Positions 57,668-64,000 of a stretch of 64,000 nt of DNA are shown here, piece after piece. Numbering within the stretch: the first letter of the stretch is position 1; every line of letters begins with the position of its first letter. Both the position numbers and the translations under genes were made by a program. Origin of the DNA: Streptomyces sp. NBC_01296. Its GTDB lineage: Bacteria > Actinomycetota > Actinomycetes > Streptomycetales > Streptomycetaceae. Location: positions 1,922,001 to 1,986,000 of the forward strand of contig NZ_CP130720.1 in the NCBI RefSeq assembly GCF_035984415.1. The letters run 5' to 3'. The notes below the pieces were generated by a model. It was given only the letters and a program-made list of their open reading frames with translations, was not told the DNA's origin and did no database searches.

Positions 57668-60600
57668 CTATCCGAGCGATCGGCGCGGGGCGCTGCGTCG
57701 GCCGGTGTGGCCGACGGGCCCGGATACGGGCGGGCGCGGCCTCGGGTACAGCCAGGGAAGGACGAAGGTGACCCAGAACAGGACGGCGTAGAGCATGAGG
57801 GCGGCCCACCAGCCGCCGAGCCCGGGGCGGCCGAACTGGACGAGGCCGGCGATCACTCCCGCGACGGCGGCGGCCCCCGGCAGCAGCGCCCACCGGTCCG
57901 TACCGACGTACAGCACGGCCGCGGCGGCGAGGGCGAACGCGACCCCGACGATCAGCGTGCGGGCGCCGTCGCCGACCTCCGGGGGGTGCAGGCCGCGCAG
58001 CTGCCACAGGGCGACGGGCGGGCTGGCCACCGCGATCAGGAGGGCGGGGACGCGCAGCCGGGCGGGCCGGATCCGCTGTCGGACGAGCGCCGCGAGGGCG
58101 ACCATGGCGTACAGGCAGACCGGGACGTGGCCGGGGAGCGAGGACCAGTCGCCGGTGGAGAAGGCGATGCCCGTCCACATCAGCACGGCCGCGCACAGGG
58201 CCGCTACGGGCGCCACCGCCCCGGCCAGCACCGGGAGGCAGACCAGCGGCTTCAGCACGCCGAGGAGGCCCTGCACCAGGCGGGCCCCGGCTCGGCCCGT
58301 GGGCTGGAGCGCAGGCCAGGCGAGGAGCCCGGTGCGCAGGGCCGCCCGGCGCGGATCCCGCGCCCGGAGCAGCCGGCCGGCCTCCTCGGCGCCGATCTCG
58401 CGGAAGGACTCCAGGGCCGCGTCGAACGCGGCCCGTGTGGGCAGGCCCGGTGGGTTCGGCGCGTTCAGGGCGTTCGGCGGGTTCTGCGCGTTCGGCGGGG
58501 AGTCCGGGGGCCGGTTGCCGCCCCGGAAGCCCTTGCGGTGCAGCTCGGCGAGGAGCGGCAGCTCCTCCTGGAGGATCTCGTGCTGGCGGACCGCGGTGAG
58601 CACGTCCCGTACGCGGTCCCAGGGGGCCACGTCCGGCCGGGTGGTGACGTCCTGCGCCCAGAGCTCCGTGAACGGCGGGCCGAGTGCCAGCTCCCCGGCG
58701 ATCTCCTCGCCGAGCGCCGTGAGGTCCTCGGGGTCCCCGAACGCGTCGTGCAGGCGCTCGTCGGTGGCGACGACCGACACGAGGGCGGCGGCCCCGTCGA
58801 GGCGGCCCCAGGTCCAGTCGCTCATCCGCCAGCGGGCGCTGAGGAACGCGGCGAAGTTGTTCAGCTGGTTGCCGCTGAGCTTGGCCCTGACCATGTCCTC
58901 CGGCGAATCCGGGGCCACCTGGGGCAGCACCGTGCGCGTGGCCCAACTGGTGTCGGCCGCCGAAACGGTGTGGAAGTCGATGTCGGTGGCCTCGGCCAGC
59001 GGGTCGGGACGCAGCGGGCCGAGCAGCACCTCGGCGTACGCCAGCGCCTCGGTCATCGGCGGGCCGGTGCCGAGGGCGGCGGCGTGGAGGGCCTCGTAGC
59101 CGCCGACGTCGGGGCTCAGGTCCAGGCCGATCTCCTGGCCCAGGTCCGCCAGCCGCTCCCACAGGTGGCCGAAGCCCTCCGGGACGGCTGCCCGGCCGGT
59201 CGCGGGGACCTCGGGCAAGGTGGCGGCGCCGACCGCCGTCGCGAGGTTCGCCGCCCAGGTCTCCCAGTGCGCGGGCGAGGCCTCGGGCGGGGGCACGGGC
59301 GGCATGAGGGCGCCCAGCAGGCAGGTCGCCTCGCCGTACGGGGCGGCGGCATCGGTGGGCATCAGGCCGAGGGACAGGGCGGCCCGGTAGCGGCCGAGCA
59401 GCAGCCGGTCCCGGGCGGCGTTCAGGGTGGCGACGGCGGAGCGGCACGCGAACAGCCGGGTCCGGTACGCCTCCACCAGCTCCGCCTCCACCGGCCCGGC
59501 ACCGGACTCGTACGCCACCAGCCAGTCCATGAGCAGCCGTACGGTACGTGCGAGGGCCAGCGGCGAGTACCCGGGGCCGGGCAGGGTGCCGGGCGCCACC
59601 GCCAGGCCGTCCGCCGCCCGGCGCAGCCGGGCGAAGAGGACCGCCGAGCCTTCCGCGGCGCTCTCGTCCAGCGCCTCGAGCGGCCCCGGGCCCGCGGGCA
59701 GCGGCAGCGCGTCCGGGCCGGTCACCTCCGCCGGGTCCGCCAGCAGCCGGATCAGCCGCTGCGCCTCCGCCCGGCCGGCCGCGCGGGCGTACGGGCCCAG
59801 CCGGGCCATCGCCGCGTCGTACAGCTCGGTGAGGGTCGGCGGCAGCACCCCGAGGACGGCCCGCTGCTGCTCGGCCGCGGCCTCGGCGGCGCGCAGCTCG
59901 AGGGCGTCGTCGCGCAGGGACTCCGCGCCGGTCTTCACGGCCAGGGACTTCGCGGCCATCCGCACCAGCCGGGTGACGCGCCGGCTGCCGCCCGGCTCGG
60001 GAGGCGGCGGGAACGGGGGCACCGGCTGGAGGAACAGCAGCCGGCGGTCGGCCCTGCGGGCCACCGGGGACCCGGCGACGGCCCGTACGGCCCAGGCGAC
60101 GGGGATGTTGTCCAGCAGCCCGCCGTCCATGAGTTCGGCGCAGCCGTTCAGGTCCTCGTCGGGGTGGCCGCTCTCGCTGCTGACGCCGCGCATGTCCACC
60201 CGGGGCGGGTCCTCGACGGGCTGCGCGCCGTTGCCGACGTACACCCGGCCCGGTTCGAAGGCTCCCGGAAACGAGGAGGAGGTCCGCGCCGCGTACGCGA
60301 GCCGGTCCAGCGCCGTCTCCCGGGCCGCGCCCGTGACGTCGTCGGGGAAGTCCGTCAGGGCGGCGCGGTGCCGGAAGCGGAAGTAGGCCTGGGAGCGCCC
60401 GACCGGAAGCGGCCGTCCGAGGGTGGGCCGGACCAGGTCCCGGCGGGGCCGCAGCCGGGTGGCCGTCAGGATCAGCCGCAGCGAGGCGGGCGGCCGCCGG
60501 TCCGGCGGGGCCTCGTCGACGAGGCGGCCCAGTGCACCGCGCAGCTCCTTGTAGAAGACCTCGTCGCCGCGCATCAGCGAGGACGGCACGTGGAAGGGGG

Positions 60601-60946
60601 TGGAGCGGCGCAGCAGCCCTTCGAGGTCGCCCAGGCTCAGCCACAGGTCCCGCACGCCCCGGCCGAAGGGCATCCCGTACACGAGGTGGCAGGCCAGCAG
60701 GACGCCGTTGATCCCCCCGGCGCTGGTTCCGACGAGGACGTCGATGTCGACGTCCTCGTATCCGCACGTGTCCAGAAGGCCTGCGTAGACGCCCGATTCC
60801 GGGGCCGGCTGCTGCCCGGCCGCCGCCCGCAGCGCCGCCGTCTCGCAACAGGCCCCGCCCATCCAGACGGCGAGACTGACCCCGCCGCGCATCGCGAGGG
60901 CCAGCCGCAGTTCCGTACTGCGCCGGCCCGGCCGGTCGTCGCTCAT
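57668..60946 (-). CDS. Giant patatin-like membrane phospholipase (DUF3376 type)
   Basis: 1092 residues. The patatin catalytic dyad is visible: MRGGVSLAVWMGG (oxyanion glycine loop), VGTSAGGING (nucleophile Ser, GxSxG) and ELMDGGLLDN (Asp). The domain spans about 10-330. A long, mainly helical middle region follows, then a Pro/Asn linker with short repeats (PPNAQNPPNALNAPNPPG), and five or six membrane segments in the last 250 residues. It probably hydrolyses acyl esters of lipids at the membrane. Starts 20 bases after the SARP gene stop, so it is very likely under the same promoter. Substrate unknown. Confidence 0.85.
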   Translation of the reverse strand: MSDDRPGRRSTELRLALAMRGGVSLAVWMGGACCETAALRAAAGQQPAPESGVYAGLLDTCGYEDVDIDVLVGTSAGGINGVLLACHLVYGMPFGRGVRDLWLSLGDLEGLLRRSTPFHVPSSLMRGDEVFYKELRGALGRLVDEAPPDRRPPASLRLILTATRLRPRRDLVRPTLGRPLPVGRSQAYFRFRHRAALTDFPDDVTGAARETALDRLAYAARTSSSFPGAFEPGRVYVGNGAQPVEDPPRVDMRGVSSESGHPDEDLNGCAELMDGGLLDNIPVAWAVRAVAGSPVARRADRRLLFLQPVPPFPPPPEPGGSRRVTRLVRMAAKSLAVKTGAESLRDDALELRAAEAAAEQQRAVLGVLPPTLTELYDAAMARLGPYARAAGRAEAQRLIRLLADPAEVTGPDALPLPAGPGPLEALDESAAEGSAVLFARLRRAADGLAVAPGTLPGPGYSPLALARTVRLLMDWLVAYESGAGPVEAELVEAYRTRLFACRSAVATLNAARDRLLLGRYRAALSLGLMPTDAAAPYGEATCLLGALMPPVPPPEASPAHWETWAANLATAVGAATLPEVPATGRAAVPEGFGHLWERLADLGQEIGLDLSPDVGGYEALHAAALGTGPPMTEALAYAEVLLGPLRPDPLAEATDIDFHTVSAADTSWATRTVLPQVAPDSPEDMVRAKLSGNQLNNFAAFLSARWRMSDWTWGRLDGAAALVSVVATDERLHDAFGDPEDLTALGEEIAGELALGPPFTELWAQDVTTRPDVAPWDRVRDVLTAVRQHEILQEELPLLAELHRKGFRGGNRPPDSPPNAQNPPNALNAPNPPGLPTRAAFDAALESFREIGAEEAGRLLRARDPRRAALRTGLLAWPALQPTGRAGARLVQGLLGVLKPLVCLPVLAGAVAPVAALCAAVLMWTGIAFSTGDWSSLPGHVPVCLYAMVALAALVRQRIRPARLRVPALLIAVASPPVALWQLRGLHPPEVGDGARTLIVGVAFALAAAAVLYVGTDRWALLPGAAAVAGVIAGLVQFGRPGLGGWWAALMLYAVLFWVTFVLPWLYPRPRPPVSGPVGHTGRRSAPRRSLG

Positions 60947-60966
60947 GCCTCCAGCTTGGCCCTGTC

Positions 60967-61761
60967 TCAGGCGTGCCGCACCCGGGCGGCCACCACCTCG
61001 CGGGTGCGGGTGGCGGAGCAGCAGAAGTTGCGTATCAGTCCGGAGAGTTCACAGCCCGGTTCCACTCCGAGTTCGCGTTTCACGAGGTCGCGGTAGGTGT
61101 CGTAGGTGCGCATCGCCTCGATCAGGTTGCCCTCCGCCAAGTGGGCCTCGATCAGGGCCCGCTGGGCGCTTTCGCGCAGCGGTTCTGCGCTCACCGCGAC
61201 CAGCGCGGACTCCACCGCCTCGGCGTGCCGGCCGACGCGGGCCAGCTCGCGGCTCAGCGCCTCCAGCGCGTGCAGCAGCCGCTGGCGGACGCGTTCGCGT
61301 TCCAGCAGCACCCAGTCGTCGTACCAGCCGGGCAGCAGATCGAGCGCGTCGGTACGCCATTTCAGCACCGAGAGGTCCTGGCTGGTGGCGGTGCCGCCGA
61401 TGAGCCGCCCGGCCCAGCCGTACAGGACGTACAGGTCGACCACCGTGTGCTCGCGCACGGCGAGCGAGCACTTGTCGGAGTCGAGCAGGTCGATGCCGGC
61501 GGCCTTGAGCCGCCACAGCGCGGACCGCAGGTTCCCGGCAGCCCTCAGGTCGTCGCCGGAGGGCCACAGCGTGCCCGCTGCATGCCGGCGCTCGACCCGG
61601 CCGCCGTTGAGCGCGACGAACGCGAGCAGGCGCTTGCCCCCTTCCGGAACGTCCAGCCATCTCCCCTGATGGACGACGCGCGGGCCGCCGAGGAGGTGGA
61701 GGGCCGGCGCCTCCCCCTGCCCGGGAACACGGACCGGTGACTCGAGGAACTGCTGGTTCAT
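60967..61761 (-). CDS. SARP-family (AfsR-like, BTAD) transcriptional regulator
   Basis: 264 residues from the ATG at 61761 with a strong GGAGG 7 bases upstream. The N-terminal winged helix (LHLLGGPRVVHQGRWLDVPE, KRLLAFVALNGGRVERRHAA, LRSALWRLKAAGIDLL) is OmpR-like. Residues 130-255 form the bacterial transcriptional activation domain (ALEALSRELARVGRHAEAV, SAQRALIEAHLAEGNLIEAM, YRDLVKRELGVEPG). SARPs activate antibiotic or other secondary pathways via heptamer direct repeats; such a box lies just upstream. It is followed by the patatin-like gene. Confidence 0.9.
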   Translation of the reverse strand: MNQQFLESPVRVPGQGEAPALHLLGGPRVVHQGRWLDVPEGGKRLLAFVALNGGRVERRHAAGTLWPSGDDLRAAGNLRSALWRLKAAGIDLLDSDKCSLAVREHTVVDLYVLYGWAGRLIGGTATSQDLSVLKWRTDALDLLPGWYDDWVLLERERVRQRLLHALEALSRELARVGRHAEAVESALVAVSAEPLRESAQRALIEAHLAEGNLIEAMRTYDTYRDLVKRELGVEPGCELSGLIRNFCCSATRTREVVAARVRHA

Positions 61762-61794
61762 AGGCGGTCCTCCTGCATAGAAGTCCGACCACAT

Positions 61795-61828
61795 ATGCTA
61801 TGCGCGCACCGTCACCGATCAGTCACCG
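61795..61828 (-). promoter_or_regulatory. SARP-type box and -10 upstream of the SARP gene
   Basis: On the minus strand CGGTGAC, TGAT, CGGTGAC (61828-61811) are two identical heptamers with a 4-base spacer. This is the 11-base periodicity SARPs recognise. The -10 TAGCAT (61800-61795) follows after 10 bases, close to the 8-base spacing typical for SARP promoters. The box overlaps the stop codon of the upstream gene. Confidence 0.65.
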
Positions 61829-63198
61829 AGTGCTATTTTTTCACCGTCTCCGGGGTCGTAGCAGTGCCGCTGCTCCCTCCTGACGAACGCGACCCAGTTG
61901 CCGACCGGCGTCTCCCGGTCGTCGACAGGCAGCAGGATGTCGACGCCGACGGGCTCGGCCAGCCGGATGCGGTCGCGGTGCTGCGCCTCCTCCACGGCCC
62001 TGGCGACATCGGCCAGCGCGCACGAGCAGTACCTCAGGTCCAGCTGCTGCCCCAGGAGCGCCCGGATCCCGCCGAGGGCGGCGCGCTGCTCCGCCTCGGG
62101 CGTGAACGGCAGGTACCCGGCGGGCGGCAGCTCCGCGATGCCCAGCTGCTCCAGGGTGTACGGGCCGGCGCCGGCGGCCGCCGGCCCGATCAGGGCGCCC
62201 TCGCCGATTCCGGTGATGAGCCGTGCGACCTCCTGGCCGAGCTGGTCCTTGGTGTGGCTCTTGAGGAACTGCTGCTCCCCGATGAGGGCCAACTGCTCCA
62301 GCAGCGGCCCCAGATCCGCCGCGGGTGCCTGCGCGGCCCCCAGTGCCCGCGCCAACTGGTCCTGGAACTGGAGGATCTGGGCCGTGTACGCGTCCCAGGG
62401 CCGCATGCCGAGCCGTGACTGCCAGTACCGGTACGGCGGGGCCGCGGCCCGGTCGCGGCGGGCGGCCCAGATGTCGACCTCCCACCCGTCGGGCCTCCCG
62501 GGGTCGCGCAGGAGCACCGCGAGCCGGACGGTCCCGGGCAGTCCGGGGCTCGCGGACGGCGGGGTCCAGGAGGGCGGCAGGTGCGCGCTGCCGGTCCCGT
62601 ACGGCCACGGAGAGTGCTGCGTACGCTCGGCTGCGAAGATCCGCGAGGCGAGGAAGTTGCGGCGGGAGGCGGGCAGTTGGTTGTCCAGGCCCCGCTCGGT
62701 GCCCTCCGTCAGCCGGATCCGGACGCCTTCCGAGACGTACGGGCGCCGGGTGGTGCCCGTACCCGCGCACGGGTCGTCGCAGTAGCTGCCCTGCACCGGG
62801 GCGTCGCCGTAGGGCCGGGAGTCGGGCGCCACTTCGACCCACCAGAACCCGTCGAGTCCCGGTTTCAGGCCGGTGAGCGGGAGCGTGACGAGGCGGTCCG
62901 AGCGCAGCGGACGCCCCTCCGGGGAGACGGCGAGGCCGCCGCCGACGCGGAGGGTGCCGTCCTGCACGCTGACCTCGTACCCCTCGACCACGCCGGGGCC
63001 GGCGGCCGCGCCGACGGCCAGGGCGAGTTCGCGGGCGTAGTCCTGGATGCGGCTCAGGTGTTCGGCGCGCAGGAACAGCCCGTCGAAGGGGTTGAGCCGG
63101 TCGATCCCGCCGTCGGCGGTCGCGGACGGGGTGGCGGGCGGCCCTGTCGGCGGGTCGGCGGGCGAGGCCGGCGCGGCGGTGCCTTCGCTGATCGTCAT
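61819..63198 (-). CDS. Unrecognised protein, possible structural component
   Basis: 459 residues from the ATG at 63198 (GGAGG 8 bases upstream). After a disordered Pro/Ala N-terminus it reads DRLNPFDGLFLRAEHLSRIQ and a beta-rich domain (VSVQDGTLRVGGGLAVSPEG), then a charged helical C-terminal half (LLEQLALIGEQQFLKSHTKD). No enzyme motif, signal peptide or membrane segment. The opening segment has a flavour of baseplate or tail-structure proteins, but I cannot assign it. It overlaps the upstream gene by 4 bases and ends at the SARP box. Confidence 0.75.
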   Translation of the reverse strand: MTISEGTAAPASPADPPTGPPATPSATADGGIDRLNPFDGLFLRAEHLSRIQDYARELALAVGAAAGPGVVEGYEVSVQDGTLRVGGGLAVSPEGRPLRSDRLVTLPLTGLKPGLDGFWWVEVAPDSRPYGDAPVQGSYCDDPCAGTGTTRRPYVSEGVRIRLTEGTERGLDNQLPASRRNFLASRIFAAERTQHSPWPYGTGSAHLPPSWTPPSASPGLPGTVRLAVLLRDPGRPDGWEVDIWAARRDRAAAPPYRYWQSRLGMRPWDAYTAQILQFQDQLARALGAAQAPAADLGPLLEQLALIGEQQFLKSHTKDQLGQEVARLITGIGEGALIGPAAAGAGPYTLEQLGIAELPPAGYLPFTPEAEQRAALGGIRALLGQQLDLRYCSCALADVARAVEEAQHRDRIRLAEPVGVDILLPVDDRETPVGNWVAFVRREQRHCYDPGDGEKIALGD

Positions 63199-64000
63199 TC
63201 CTCGGTCCTCCCGGGGGCCGCCTGGCGCGGCAGATGGACGGTGACGACGGCGTCGTTCCCCTCGTCGGCGGTGCCCGGCGGGCCGCCTTCCAGGCCCGCG
63301 AAGGGCGCGCGCGGGTGCTCGCCGTACAGCGGCTTGGGCCCGGTGCCGCGGACGCGGATGCGGACCGTCTCGTACGCGGGCCGCTGGTCGAGGTCCACCT
63401 TGACCCGGCGGCCGTCGGCCGACACCCGGATCCCGGCGACCTCGTCGGTCGCCCATCCCCGGCCGGCGTCGGAGAGCGAGGTGATCTCGATGCCCTCCGG
63501 TTCGGCGGAGCCCGGCGCGAGCGGGGCGGTGACCTCGAAGCTCAGCACGGTGTGCTCGCGGCTCCAGTCGAGGGACCCGCGGATCAGGCGCGGGCCGCCG
63601 GCGTCCGCCTCGGCGGCGGCGCCGATGATCCCGGGCGCCAGGCCGCACACCAGCTCCTGGACGGTGGTGGTGGGCAGGACCGCGGTGCGCACGGACGGGT
63701 CGGCGCGCACCTCCTCGATGCGTACGCACCCGTCGTACTCGGTGAGTTCGACGGTGAGGCGGGCGAGGACGACGGGGGCGTGGTCCTCCGTCACCGGAGC
63801 CCACGGCGGGCACATGTCGCCCTCCTCGCTCTCCGGCGCCAGTGCGGTGGCGTCCGCGGCGGCCAGCCGGCGGAACGCGGCGAGCAGGGCCGGCGCCCGC
63901 AGGTGCGCCGGAACCCGGGCCACCTCGGCGGCCTCCCGCAGCGCCTCCTGGCCGGCGGGGTCCCCCGGGGCGGCCTCGTCGAGGCCGAGGAGGACCCGTA
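63195..64000 (-). CDS. Unrecognised protein, N-terminus beyond the window
   Basis: At least 268 residues; the frame stays open to the window edge. A helical start (QEALREAAEVARVPAHLRAP) leads to beta-rich segments with regular Val/Arg alternation (VEVTxxEY-like, RRVKVDLDQRPAYETVRIRV). No known motif. Its ATGA-type stop overlaps the start of the next gene by 4 bases, so the two are translated together and probably act together. 5' partial. Confidence 0.7.
   Translation of the reverse strand, partial: RVLLGLDEAAPGDPAGQEALREAAEVARVPAHLRAPALLAAFRRLAAADATALAPESEEGDMCPPWAPVTEDHAPVVLARLTVELTEYDGCVRIEEVRADPSVRTAVLPTTTVQELVCGLAPGIIGAAAEADAGGPRLIRGSLDWSREHTVLSFEVTAPLAPGSAEPEGIEITSLSDAGRGWATDEVAGIRVSADGRRVKVDLDQRPAYETVRIRVRGTGPKPLYGEHPRAPFAGLEGGPPGTADEGNDAVVTVHLPRQAAPGRTEE

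Noticed and set aside
49827..57791. An open frame of more than 2600 codons spanning several genes on the plus strand
   Set aside because: It runs out of frame through the monooxygenase, regulator and phosphatase genes. Its Arg/Pro/Gly-rich translation is the usual result of very high GC, and it has no domain signal.

Overview
The window is very GC-rich chromosomal DNA with Streptomyces hallmarks: compact genes, GTG/TTG starts, many apparently leaderless genes, an AfsR/SARP-type regulator, rare TTA codons, and a Streptomyces-style ethylmalonyl-CoA (EMC) pathway cluster. The taxonomic call rests on protein and motif recognition only; no search was run.

Layout. 1-5.8 kb: a decayed VWA/DUF2201 gene interrupted by a small palindrome, a SRPBCC protein, an APC permease and a membrane-anchored phosphodiesterase. 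5.9-12 kb: a 190-bp MITE-like inverted-repeat element, a metallo-beta-lactamase/DedA pair, a nonsense-mutated metallo-beta-lactamase gene next to a duplicated C-rich repeat, a PLP-fold protein without the expected lysine, a DinB/MDMPI-like protein, a methyltransferase and a second SRPBCC protein. 12.2-20.8 kb: an operon of three peptidases (M55, M20, S9), two abutting divergent GNAT acetyltransferases, an arginase-fold protein and a DUF5107/TPR protein. 20.8-25.3 kb: a lower-GC accessory island. It holds two small orphan genes, a GNAT gene, an IS701 remnant, a membrane protein and a lactococcin-972-like secreted peptide. The island separates the two ends of one Rv2578c-family radical SAM gene. 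25.4-29.6 kb: a secreted tripeptidyl-aminopeptidase-like hydrolase, an acyltransferase, RidA and a HEAT protein.

29.9-39.3 kb is the EMC cluster: a duplicated 3-hydroxybutyryl-CoA dehydrogenase, a TetR regulator, crotonyl-CoA carboxylase/reductase, ethylmalonyl-CoA mutase, a malyl-CoA lyase-type enzyme, a MaoC hydratase and an acyl-CoA dehydrogenase. Together they convert acetoacetyl-CoA-derived C4 units to C5 units and then to glyoxylate and propionyl-CoA. They can supply ethylmalonyl- and methylmalonyl-CoA for polyketides. 39.4-41 kb carries psd and pssA (phosphatidylethanolamine synthesis), and 41-43 kb an Ada/AlkA fusion with Ogt (alkylation repair).

43-51.6 kb: a small secreted protein, an ArsR-like regulator with a TTA codon, a Nudix protein, a BCCT transporter, glycerate kinase, a GntR-TetR double-HTH regulator with its divergent FAD monooxygenase, and an isochorismatase-like hydrolase. 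51.7-57.6 kb: a GlxA-type regulator and two convergent SpoIIE-type phosphatases. 57.7-64 kb: a minus-strand run of a giant patatin-like membrane protein, a SARP regulator with a well-formed heptamer-repeat box, and two unrecognised proteins, the last cut by the window end.

Best candidates for something new are the lactococcin-972-like cassette inside the interrupted radical SAM gene and the SARP-patatin-unknown-protein cluster at the right edge.
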